This document shows, one piece after another, positions 52,748-60,524 of a stretch of DNA of 64,000 nucleotides. Position 1 is the first letter of the stretch. Every line of letters begins with the position of its first letter. Source of the stretch: Photobacterium atrarenae (GTDB lineage: Bacteria; Pseudomonadota; Gammaproteobacteria; Enterobacterales; Vibrionaceae); NCBI RefSeq assembly GCF_024380015.1, contig NZ_CP101508.1:2108902-2172901 (forward strand). Reading direction: 5' to 3'. Below the pieces are notes generated by a model. That model saw nothing but the letters and a program-made list of their open reading frames with translations. It searched no databases and was not told where the DNA came from. Made by a program: the position numbers and the translations under genes.

Positions 52748-53411
52748 TCACGTCAGCCAGCTCAGACAATGGTATCAGGGGGTTCACAGCTTCACCCTCC
52801 CGGCGATCCCCGGGGTACACGCACTGTTGTACGGGCTGCACCGGACCCTGAGCGCGACCGGGCAGGCCCTGCTGCAAAAGCTCTACTACACCCCGTTATT
52901 CCTCTCCCGGGTAGCCAACCGGCCCCGGCGTCTCCAGCTCTACTCCGGGATGCCGCTGCTCTGTGGCCAGTTGCGGATCGAGCTGGGGGAAGGCTGCCGG
53001 ATCTCCGGCGCAACCACCTTTTCGGGACGAAACAGCAGCGAACGGCCCACACTGGTGATCGGCGATAACGTTGACATCAACTGGCAAAGCACCATTGCCG
53101 TCGGTGAGCAGGTGATCCTGGAAGATAACGTCCGCCTGGCCGGACGGGTGTTTCTCGCCGGATACCCGGGCCACCCGGTTGACCCGTTGCGCCGCGCCCG
53201 GGGCGAGCCGGATGATGCCCACCAAGTCGGTTCGATTCATCTCAAGGAAAATGTCTGGGTCGGCACCGGCAGCACCATCCTCCAGGGCGTTACCATCGGC
53301 GAGAACAGCATTGTCGCCACCGGCAGCGTGGTCACCAAATCGATGCCGGCCAATGTACTGATTGGCGGCAACCCGGCCAGGGTCATCAAGCCCCTGGAGG
53401 TCCAGCCATGA
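52710..53411 (+). CDS. sypM: Hexapeptide-repeat acyltransferase (SypM-like)
   Basis: 233-residue left-handed beta-helix acyltransferase. Hexapeptide repeats run from about residue 95 to 225, ending in VWVGTGSTILQGVTIGENSIVATGSVV and the usual NPARVIKPL tail. Members transfer acetyl groups to sugars. AAGGAG lies before the ATG. It overlaps its neighbours on both sides (38 and 4 bases). Confidence 0.9.
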   Translation: MLTALLKKNLSPDHVSQLRQWYQGVHSFTLPAIPGVHALLYGLHRTLSATGQALLQKLYYTPLFLSRVANRPRRLQLYSGMPLLCGQLRIELGEGCRISGATTFSGRNSSERPTLVIGDNVDINWQSTIAVGEQVILEDNVRLAGRVFLAGYPGHPVDPLRRARGEPDDAHQVGSIHLKENVWVGTGSTILQGVTIGENSIVATGSVVTKSMPANVLIGGNPARVIKPLEVQP

Positions 53412-54583
53412 AAGAACTGATCGTATTCGGCGAAGACTACAATCGCCACCCCTCCAGCTCTCAGCATATCGTCAACACGCTCCGGCACCAGTTTGCGATT
53501 CAGTGGATCAACTCCATCGGTCTGCGCAAACCTTCACCGAGTCCCCGCGATTTGGCCCGGGTCCGGGAAAAACTGCGCAAAGCCTTCACGTCGCCCCCGC
53601 GCCGGGAGAGCCCGACGCCTTTTCCGGTGATCCATCCACTCGTCTGGCCCCTGGCGGAGCAACCCTTCATGCGATGGTTTAATCAACTGTCGCTGCGACG
53701 CCAGCTCAGCAGCAAACGCAATCCGCGGGTGGTCTGGGCAGCGCTGCCCAGTGCGGTCGACTACCTGGACACAGTCCAGGCAGATTTGGTGATTTACTAT
53801 TGCGGCGATGACTTCTCCGGCCTGGCCGGTGTCGACCACCAGCGGATCAGCACGATGGAGCAACGCATGGCACAGCGCGCCGATTTAATCCTGTGCGCCA
53901 GCCCGGCCCTGGTCGGGAAAATGAGCCAGATATCACCACAAAAAACCTATCTGCTGCGCCACGGGGTCGACTTTCACCGCTTTGCCGCGCCGCAGCCGGA
54001 TCCCTACCCGCCCGCCGCGTCGCCTTGCCAGGGGCGATATAAAATCGGGTTCTACGGCAGTCTCAATCAGTGGCTGGATCAGACCTTGTTATGCGAACTG
54101 GCCGCCGCCAGGCCCGAGGTCGACTTTCACCTGATCGGCCGCCGCGACTGCGATACGCCTCTGCTCGATGCCTGCCGGAATATCAAATGTCATCCGCCGG
54201 TGCCACATTCGCAGCTGGCACAATATGTTCAGCACTGGGATGCCGCGATTTTACCGTTCGTGGATAACGCTCAGATCCGGGCCTGCGATCCGCTCAAACT
54301 ACGGGAGTACCTGGCGGCAGGCTGCCCGGTGATCAGTAGTGACTTCCCTTCAGCCCGCCAATACCCATGCCTGGTCTCGGTCGCAACCAACCAGCAGGAA
54401 TGGCTGGACGCCATCGACGCATTTTGCCATCTCAGTCAGCAACATCGTTTGCAATATCGGAAAACCGCCCGCCAGCAGATGATGAATGAGAGCTGGGAGA
54501 TGCGGGGAGATACCGTAATTAACTTGATAAACAACAGCTTAGTGAAAAACAAGACAACATTGCCTGAGTTCATTACCATTTAG
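53408..54583 (+). CDS. sypN: Glycosyltransferase (SypN-like)
   Basis: 391-residue GT-B-type glycosyltransferase. The N-terminal half is divergent; the C-terminal half has IGFYGSLNQWLDQTLLCEL and AILPFVDNAQIRACDPLKLREYLAAGCPVI, the family-typical donor site. GGAGG precedes the ATG, which overlaps the upstream stop (ATGA). It is the last gene before the internal sigma-54-type promoter at 54582. Confidence 0.85.
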   Translation: MKELIVFGEDYNRHPSSSQHIVNTLRHQFAIQWINSIGLRKPSPSPRDLARVREKLRKAFTSPPRRESPTPFPVIHPLVWPLAEQPFMRWFNQLSLRRQLSSKRNPRVVWAALPSAVDYLDTVQADLVIYYCGDDFSGLAGVDHQRISTMEQRMAQRADLILCASPALVGKMSQISPQKTYLLRHGVDFHRFAAPQPDPYPPAASPCQGRYKIGFYGSLNQWLDQTLLCELAAARPEVDFHLIGRRDCDTPLLDACRNIKCHPPVPHSQLAQYVQHWDAAILPFVDNAQIRACDPLKLREYLAAGCPVISSDFPSARQYPCLVSVATNQQEWLDAIDAFCHLSQQHRLQYRKTARQQMMNESWEMRGDTVINLINNSLVKNKTTLPEFITI

Positions 54584-54597
54584 GCACTCTCCTTGCT
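54582..54597 (+). promoter_or_regulatory. Candidate internal sigma-54 promoter
   Basis: AGGCAC-TCTCC-TTGCT is close to the consensus TGGCAC-N5-TTGCW, with GG-N10-GC exact. The predicted transcript start is about 54608, and the next start codon is at 54643. Confidence 0.65.
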
Positions 54598-54635
54598 CCT
54601 GATCCTGAACCAGACCATTACCGGTTCAGATCAGG
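54598..54635 (+). promoter_or_regulatory. Hairpin covering the lipoprotein gene's ribosome-binding site
   Basis: CCTGATCCTGAACC (54598-54611) pairs with GGTTCAGATCAGG (54623-54635) with one bulged C and an 11-base loop. The right arm includes most of the AGGAG ribosome-binding site (54633-54637) of the lipoprotein gene. Confidence 0.75.
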
Positions 54636-54642
54636 AGCGCCC

Positions 54643-54978
54643 ATGAAAACCTCGTTGATAATGATCACAGCACTCGTGCTGACCGGGTGTGTGACAACCG
54701 GCACCCCGACCGACCGTCAGCTGGCGCTGTATTACAGCCCGGAACAAACCACGCTCACGGCGCAGCAAAAAAGCAATGTTGCGGCACTATTCGACGCGGC
54801 GCCGCGCTGGGCCCTCGACGTCGCACCTTCCAGTGATGCCCGGCCATTTCAGGCACTGCATATCAGCCAGCAGCGAATCAAGGCGATTCGCCAACTCGCC
54901 GCCCGGTCCGGTGTCCGGTTGACCGAACAATATCAGCCTCAACAAACGGCTGATACGGTGATCATCAGGGAGCCTTAA
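54643..54978 (+). CDS. Small lipoprotein of unknown function in the syp-like cluster
   Basis: 111-residue predicted lipoprotein. The lipobox is LTGC with Cys near residue 16, and the mature part is helical and uncharged overall. The C-terminal part (QQRIKAIRQLAARSGVRL) looks like a periplasmic alpha/beta segment. No family was recognised. AGGAG lies 5 bases before the ATG and is buried in a predicted hairpin. The gene is 1 base ahead of the chain-length regulator gene, so the two are co-translated. Confidence 0.78.
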   Translation: MKTSLIMITALVLTGCVTTGTPTDRQLALYYSPEQTTLTAQQKSNVAALFDAAPRWALDVAPSSDARPFQALHISQQRIKAIRQLAARSGVRLTEQYQPQQTADTVIIREP

Positions 54979-54979
54979 G

Positions 54980-56554
54980 ATGCGCCAACGTTTCTTTGCT
55001 CAGCTGTACCCAGTGCTGCAGGCGTTGTGGAAGTACCGCTATCTGATCGTGCTGCCGATGATGATTCTGCCGTTCGTGGCCACTTTCATTAACGGCCTGA
55101 AGCCGAAGCATTATTACTCTCACACCACGATTCTGGTGCAGGAAACAGCACTGATGAACCCGTTCCTGGAGGATTTATCGATCTCTTTCCACCTTGAGGA
55201 GCGGATGGAGGCCCTGCGGGTGATGATCCACAGCCGCTATATCCTCAATGAAGTGATTCATTCGCTGGCGCTGGCACCTGCCAATAATCCAAACGAGCTG
55301 AACCGGATGCGGAACAAGCTCTCCGGCGGACTACGATTGTCTCTGGCGGGCTCCGATTTGATCAAAATCGGCCTCAGCTGGGATAGACCAGAGCAGATGG
55401 TGCCGATCCTGGAAGCGGTATCGAAACAATTCCTCGAGCGGCTGCAAGCGCCGGGGAAAACCTCGGTCTCCAGCTCAGAGCAATTTCTCGAGCAGCAGCT
55501 CAAGCAAACCCAGGCCGAGTTGGAAGCTGCCGAGCAAACTCTGGCCAACTTTAAGCGTGACAATATCGATAACCTGCCGCAAATCCAGGGCAACCAGACC
55601 CAAAATGTGTCCCAGCTCGAATCACAGCTGCGAGAAACCGAGCTGGCGCTCAGGCAGGCTGAAATTGAGCGAAAGGTCCTCAAAAAGCGCCTGATCAACG
55701 CCAACCCGGTGATGTCCCTGTTAGAAGAGGAGCTGATCCAGGCCGAAGCCCGACTCACCATTCTACGGGCCCGTTATACCGATAATCACTCGGAAGTGAA
55801 AGCGGTGCTGCGCCGGGTCAACACCCTGCGCCAGGAGTCCAAGCGCTTGCTGGCCCGGCAAAACAGCCTCAGCGAAACCGAACTGAACCAGCTCTGGACT
55901 GTTGCCGCCAACCTCGGCGATCACCCGGACACGGCCAGTCGCCCGTTATTGATCAGCCAGCTGGAGCAGTACCAGCAAGCGGAAAGTCATATCGAATCCC
56001 TGCAGCAGAAGCTGCTGGTATTAAGGGATCAAATCCAGACCCTGACCCGCAAGCGCTCCGAATTTGCCGAGCTTGAGAAGTCACTCAAGTCTCTGGAGCG
56101 GAACTTCGATGTCAAAGAGAAAATCTACAACCGGTTGCTCGAGCGCTATGAAATGGCTCAGGTCACCGGCGAGCTGGGCCGCTTTGAAGAGCAGGACAAG
56201 CTGAAAATCATCGATATCCCGTATACCCCCACCCAGCCGACCAACTGGCCCTGGTGGATCAGCTTCATTCTCGGCATTGTCGGCGGGCTGGGACTGGGCC
56301 TGTCCATGACTACCCTGATGGTTCTGACCGATACCCGGATTTATGCCACCGAGCAGGTGCAGCGGATCACCCGAACAGCCGTTCTGGGACGGATCCCGGC
56401 CTTTCGACGCACAGATGAGGAACACACCCATGAAAACGCAAGCTTCTGCAGCAATCATCCAAATCGTCCAGCACCTTCGTCCCGGCGGCATCGAAGTCCT
56501 GTGCCTGAACATGTTACGCCACGCGACATGCCCGATGTACCTGGTCGCCCTTGA
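54980..56554 (+). CDS. sypO: Polysaccharide chain-length determinant (Wzz/GumC type, SypO-like)
   Basis: 524-residue inner-membrane polysaccharide co-polymerase. A first helix (about residues 18-37) is followed by a large periplasmic domain with coiled coils (about 165-245 and 330-385), then the Pro-rich PTQPTNWPWW segment and a second helix (about 420-445). It controls export chain length together with SypD-like ATPase. The last 40 residues are odd (His/Pro/Arg-rich) and lie entirely within the next gene in another frame. A stop in a shifted frame overlaps the next ATG, so a frameshift near the end is possible. Confidence 0.88.
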   Translation: MRQRFFAQLYPVLQALWKYRYLIVLPMMILPFVATFINGLKPKHYYSHTTILVQETALMNPFLEDLSISFHLEERMEALRVMIHSRYILNEVIHSLALAPANNPNELNRMRNKLSGGLRLSLAGSDLIKIGLSWDRPEQMVPILEAVSKQFLERLQAPGKTSVSSSEQFLEQQLKQTQAELEAAEQTLANFKRDNIDNLPQIQGNQTQNVSQLESQLRETELALRQAEIERKVLKKRLINANPVMSLLEEELIQAEARLTILRARYTDNHSEVKAVLRRVNTLRQESKRLLARQNSLSETELNQLWTVAANLGDHPDTASRPLLISQLEQYQQAESHIESLQQKLLVLRDQIQTLTRKRSEFAELEKSLKSLERNFDVKEKIYNRLLERYEMAQVTGELGRFEEQDKLKIIDIPYTPTQPTNWPWWISFILGIVGGLGLGLSMTTLMVLTDTRIYATEQVQRITRTAVLGRIPAFRRTDEEHTHENASFCSNHPNRPAPSSRRHRSPVPEHVTPRDMPDVPGRP

Positions 56555-57515
56555 GGGCAGCCGGGAAGAAAGCCTGGCCCGGTGGCCGCTGCTGCGCGAA
56601 TTTGCCGACCGGCTGCATTTTCTCAATAAAACGGACGGCTTTTGCGGGCAGTCGGTACGCCAGCTACGTCGCATTATTCGCCAGCACAGGGCACAGGCCA
56701 TCCATACCCACCATATCGGCCCGCTGCTCTACGGCAAACTCGCCATCCTGGGGCTGGCGTGCCGCCACGTCCATACCGAACATGATGCGTGGCACTTAGA
56801 GGACCCCAAACAGTGCTGGCTGACCCGGCTGCTGATGTCGAAGCAGATCCGGCTGGTCGCGGACGCGCCAACGGTTGCCGACGACCTGGCCAAGAAGCTC
56901 CACACCGTGGCGCCGCTGGTGATCCTCAACGGTATCGACACCCAGCAGTTTATTCCGGGGGATCAGGCCGCCGCCCGGCAGCAACTCAACCTACCGCCCG
57001 ACGCGTTTCTCATCGGCTGCGCCGGTCGCCTGGTCCCGGAAAAGGCACTGGAAACCCTGCTGGAGATCCTGCCGACGCTACCTTCATCAATGCATGTCGC
57101 GGTGGCCGGAGACGGTGAAATGCGCCAACGCTGGCAGCAACTGGCCCGGCAGCTCGGCGTAGCCGAGCGCATCACCTGGCTGGGTTATGTCAACAACATG
57201 CACCGCTTTTACCAGGCCATCGATCTGTTTTGCATGCCTTCGGTCAAAGAGGGCCTGCCCCTGGCGCTCCTCGAAGCCCAGGCCTGCGGCTGCAGTGTGG
57301 TGGCCAGCCGGGTCGGTGCCATTCCTGAGCTGACCAATCCGGCAACCGGCGCCCTGTTCACCCCTGAAGATCGCCGGTCGCTGGCCAGTATTCTGCGTAG
57401 AAAACTGACCGCGGATCATCACCACAACCGCACGCTCAACCAGCAGTATGTGGCGCGAATTGCCGACATTCGCACCACGGTCGCCCGCTACCAACAACTG
57501 GCTTGTCAATGTTAA
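56430..57515 (+). CDS. sypP: Family 4 glycosyltransferase (SypP-like)
   Basis: 361-residue GT-B enzyme. N-terminal domain: HLRPGGIEVLCLNML and AIHTHHIGPLLYGK. C-terminal domain: GCAGRLVPEKALETLLE, VAVAGDGEMR, and the donor site PSVKEGLPLALLEAQACGCSVVAS with the Glu-x7-Glu pair. I chose the ATG preceded by GAGG; an earlier in-frame start lies deep in the wzz gene. It overlaps the wzz tail by 125 bases, an unusually long overlap. Confidence 0.9.
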   Translation: MKTQASAAIIQIVQHLRPGGIEVLCLNMLRHATCPMYLVALEGSREESLARWPLLREFADRLHFLNKTDGFCGQSVRQLRRIIRQHRAQAIHTHHIGPLLYGKLAILGLACRHVHTEHDAWHLEDPKQCWLTRLLMSKQIRLVADAPTVADDLAKKLHTVAPLVILNGIDTQQFIPGDQAAARQQLNLPPDAFLIGCAGRLVPEKALETLLEILPTLPSSMHVAVAGDGEMRQRWQQLARQLGVAERITWLGYVNNMHRFYQAIDLFCMPSVKEGLPLALLEAQACGCSVVASRVGAIPELTNPATGALFTPEDRRSLASILRRKLTADHHHNRTLNQQYVARIADIRTTVARYQQLACQC

Positions 57516-57525
57516 GGAGATCATT

Positions 57526-59343
57526 ATGGCTTGGGTTTGGGGAACATTTTTCTTACTGGCTGGGCTGATTGCCTATCACCACCTGCTGTATTTGCCTGTG
57601 ATGATCCTGCTGAGCCGATGGCGCAGCCGCCAGGGCCACTCAGAAACCGCAGCAGCACCGCCTTCTGCCGATGGGGACTGGCCGCAGGTGGCTCTGGTGA
57701 TGTGTGCCTATAACGAAAGCGACTACATCGAGGCCAAACTCGCCAATCTGATCAGCCTGGATTACCCGGCCGGCAAGTTACACCTGTATATCGCCTGCGA
57801 TGGCTGTGCAGATGATACCGCCGACAAGATCCGCCACTGGCAGCCCAAACTCGATGTTGCCCGGATCCGACTCACCTTGATTGATGCGCCCGACAACCGC
57901 GGCAAGCTCTACCGCCTCAACCAGCTGATGACCCGGGTCCGGGACGCTGAAGGCGCAGCACCCTTTACCGCTCTGACCGATATCTCTGCCCTGATCTCCA
58001 TTGATGCCCTGAAGCAGAGTGTAACGGCCTTTGCCGATCCGAAAGTCGGCGCACTCACCAGCCAGTACCTGCTGGCCTCCCCACAGCCGGGCGAAGCCCA
58101 GTACTGGGCCTGGCAAAACCAGATCCGTCGCTCCGAATCAGCCCTGGGCAATGTGATGGGCGGAAGCGGCGCCTTCTACATCATGCGCACCGCTCTGTTT
58201 CACCCTCTGCCCGCCGATACCATCAATGATGATTTCATGCTGCCGATGAGCATCATTGCGCAAGGCTACCAGGTACAACTCAACCAGAAGATTAACAGTG
58301 TCGAGATTGCCCCGACCAGCGACCCGCAAGATCAGCGACGCCGCGAGCGGATCGGTGCCGGGAACCTGCAACAGCTGATCCGCTGCCGCTTCCTGCTCCG
58401 CCCGTCCCTGCTCAGCAGCGCCTGGCTGTTCTTCTCCGGAAAGGGACTTCGCACCCTAATGCCCTTTATTCTCATCCTGTTTCTGCTGCTCTCGGTGGTC
58501 CTGACCGCCACCGGAAGCCCCTTCGCCGCCGTGATGCTGGCCGGACAACTACTCGGCTATGGTCTGGCGATGCTGCCCAACATCGGTCTTCGCAACGGAG
58601 TACTGGTGAAACTCAATTATCTGGTTCGCGGCTATCTCGCCTCCCTCCTCGGCATGCTGGCTTATCTGCGCGGCCAGTATCGCCAGGGCTGGCAGCCGTC
58701 CAGCGCGCTGCACCAGTACCAAAGCCTGGCAACCCGGGTGTTCAAGCGCACCTCGGATGTCCTACTGAGCATCATCGGCCTGCTCCTCACGCTACCGCTT
58801 TGGCCCCTGATTGCCCTGGCAATCAAGCTGGAAACCCCGGGGCCGGTGTTTTTCCGCCAGCTGCGGGTGGGCCAGATCCATCACCACCGGGTTGAGCTGT
58901 TTCATATGATTAAGTTTCGCTCCATGGGGCAGTATGCAGAACAAGAAACCGGCGCCGTCTGGGCGACCCGTCGCGATCCCCGGGTCACCCGGGTCGGGAA
59001 GTTCCTACGCAAAACCCGACTCGATGAGCTGCCCCAGTTTATCAACGTCATCAAAGGCGACATGGCGCTGATTGGGCCGCGGCCGGAACGCCCCGAATTC
59101 TGTGGCGGTTTGCAAAATGCATTGCCATTTTATGCCGAGCGAACCGCAGGACTGAAACCGGGGATCACCGGGCTGGCGCAGGTCAACAACGGCTATGATG
59201 AAAGCCTCGACGATGTGAAAAATAAACTACTTTGGGATCATGCCTATTCCACCGCACTTAGCTCGCCATTTCAATGGCTTAGGATGGATGTTCATATTAT
59301 CGGCAAAACCCTTTGGATCATGGTTGCCGGACGCGGGCAATGA
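57526..59343 (+). CDS. Fused family 2 glycosyltransferase and phosphoglycosyl transferase (SypQ-SypR fusion)
   Basis: 605 residues. An N-terminal membrane helix (5-28) is followed by a GT2 domain (about 45-290: VALVMCAYNESDYIEAKL, ACDGCADDTADKI, DDFMLPMSII), three or four more helices (about 305-390), then a bacterial sugar transferase domain (about 405-605). The latter has the reentrant helix LLSIIGLLLTLPLWP, KFRSM, the catalytic Asp-Glu in TRLDELPQF (near residue 500), and IGPRPERPE. The C-terminal half starts glycan assembly on undecaprenyl phosphate and the N-terminal half could add the next sugar. In Vibrio fischeri these are separate genes, sypQ and sypR. AAGGAG lies 6 bases before the ATG. 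Confidence 0.9.
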   Translation: MAWVWGTFFLLAGLIAYHHLLYLPVMILLSRWRSRQGHSETAAAPPSADGDWPQVALVMCAYNESDYIEAKLANLISLDYPAGKLHLYIACDGCADDTADKIRHWQPKLDVARIRLTLIDAPDNRGKLYRLNQLMTRVRDAEGAAPFTALTDISALISIDALKQSVTAFADPKVGALTSQYLLASPQPGEAQYWAWQNQIRRSESALGNVMGGSGAFYIMRTALFHPLPADTINDDFMLPMSIIAQGYQVQLNQKINSVEIAPTSDPQDQRRRERIGAGNLQQLIRCRFLLRPSLLSSAWLFFSGKGLRTLMPFILILFLLLSVVLTATGSPFAAVMLAGQLLGYGLAMLPNIGLRNGVLVKLNYLVRGYLASLLGMLAYLRGQYRQGWQPSSALHQYQSLATRVFKRTSDVLLSIIGLLLTLPLWPLIALAIKLETPGPVFFRQLRVGQIHHHRVELFHMIKFRSMGQYAEQETGAVWATRRDPRVTRVGKFLRKTRLDELPQFINVIKGDMALIGPRPERPEFCGGLQNALPFYAERTAGLKPGITGLAQVNNGYDESLDDVKNKLLWDHAYSTALSSPFQWLRMDVHIIGKTLWIMVAGRGQ

Positions 59344-59346
59344 AGT

Positions 59347-59362
59347 TGGCATACAACTTGTT
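59347..59362 (+). promoter_or_regulatory. Candidate sigma-54 promoter before sypA
   Basis: TGGCAT-ACAAC-TTGTT: the -24 element is near consensus and the -12 GC is changed to GT. It shares ACAACTTG with the promoter at 48729. It begins 4 bases after the stop codon of the fusion gene and lies about 80 bases before sypA. Confidence 0.5.
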
Positions 59363-59392
59363 TATCTCCTAAACAACGTACCGAATCACCCT

Positions 59393-59414
59393 TGACGGAC
59401 CCGTCAGTTGTTTT
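59393..59414 (+). terminator. Small hairpin before sypA
   Basis: TGACGG-AC-CCGTCA followed by GTTGTTTT. It may be a weak terminator for the upstream operon or part of the sypA leader. Confidence 0.35.
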
Positions 59415-59440
59415 GGAAAACCTGTTGCTCTGGAGGAGTC

Positions 59441-59746
59441 ATGATGGAAAACACCCAAGAAATTACCCTGACCCTGGCAAACGAATTTGACGCTTATGCG
59501 GCCAAACAACTGGAGGCCGAACTTGATGTCCTGAGCCAGACCGAGCAGCCTGAAGTAATCATCGACCTGACCCATGTCAGCTTTATCGATTCCTGTGGCA
59601 TCGGCGCGATTGTCTTTCTGTACAAGCGGCTGAAAAGCCGTGGCCGCTCCCTGCGCTTGCTCAATGTCAATGGTCAGCCACGACAGCTCATCAATATGCT
59701 GCGCATTGATAAAGCCATTCCACTCATCACGCGGGCGGAGATTTAA
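59441..59746 (+). CDS. sypA: STAS-domain anti-sigma antagonist-like protein (SypA-like)
   Basis: 101-residue STAS protein. The phosphorylatable Ser lies in FIDSCGIGAIV (about residue 51), as in SpoIIAA-type antagonists. In Vibrio fischeri SypA promotes biofilm formation when unphosphorylated and is controlled by SypE. Two ATG codons follow GGAGGAG directly; the second has better spacing. It leads the sypA-B-C-D-E unit, with sypB 1 base downstream. Confidence 0.93.
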   Translation: MMENTQEITLTLANEFDAYAAKQLEAELDVLSQTEQPEVIIDLTHVSFIDSCGIGAIVFLYKRLKSRGRSLRLLNVNGQPRQLINMLRIDKAIPLITRAEI

Positions 59747-59747
59747 C

Positions 59748-60515
59748 ATGGATACACGGTTTCTCATCTTCCCCTTGCTTCTGGCCGGTGGCTGCGCAAG
59801 TTGGGACAACACCCTGTACCCCCGGCTGAACCGAACCGACATGGCCCTGATCCATCAGGTCGAGCATCTGCGGCTGGATATCGAGGATCTGGCTAATCGC
59901 GGTGCCCGGGCATGCCTGCCGGGTCAACTGCAAGTCCTTCAGCGTCTGTACCAGAAAGCCAAGCAAGAGGCTGAAGCCGGGTTTGACCGGGACGTTCGCC
60001 ACTCTCTAATCGACGCCGACGAACAAGTCCATCTCATCAGCCACCAGCTGGACTGGCTGGAAGAGCACACCCAGTGTGTGAACAGGGGGTCCCTGGCTCA
60101 GGAGCGTCGCCAGCTGATGTTGTATTTTTCAGTCGACAACCAGTTTGCGCTTGATCAGGCAGCCTTGCTGCCGGACTACCAACAGGCGCTGCGTCAGGCC
60201 GCCACCATTTTAAAGCGCCGACCCGACTGGCACATCACCTTAACCGGCTATACCGATGCCAAGGCGAGTGCCGCCTATAACCGTCAACTGGGGCTCAATC
60301 GCGCCAACCGGGTGAAAGCATATTTAGTAGAACTGGGCGTGGCGCCTGCGCAACTGACCACCCAAAGCCGTGGCGACCAACTGGCCCGAGCCGGCGCCAG
60401 CCGCACCCGCGCTCTGGCAGAGCGCACTGTGATTGCCGAGCTGTCGGAGCCTCAGCAAACCACGGTGCCTGAACCCGGGATCCACGCCATCCGGCACTGG
60501 CATCAACATCTTTAG
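59748..60515 (+). CDS. sypB: OmpA-family lipoprotein (SypB-like)
   Basis: 255 residues. A signal peptide ends near GGCAS (probable lipidated Cys, weak lipobox). Residues 20-120 are helical. The C-terminal OmpA-like peptidoglycan-binding domain covers about 125-235 (YFSVDNQFALDQAALLPDYQ, ITLTGYTDAKASAAYNRQL, RANRVKAYL). It would anchor the export machinery to peptidoglycan. The ATG directly follows the sypA stop and has GGAG upstream. Confidence 0.9.
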   Translation: MDTRFLIFPLLLAGGCASWDNTLYPRLNRTDMALIHQVEHLRLDIEDLANRGARACLPGQLQVLQRLYQKAKQEAEAGFDRDVRHSLIDADEQVHLISHQLDWLEEHTQCVNRGSLAQERRQLMLYFSVDNQFALDQAALLPDYQQALRQAATILKRRPDWHITLTGYTDAKASAAYNRQLGLNRANRVKAYLVELGVAPAQLTTQSRGDQLARAGASRTRALAERTVIAELSEPQQTTVPEPGIHAIRHWHQHL

Positions 60516-60524
60516 GGAGTCGCA

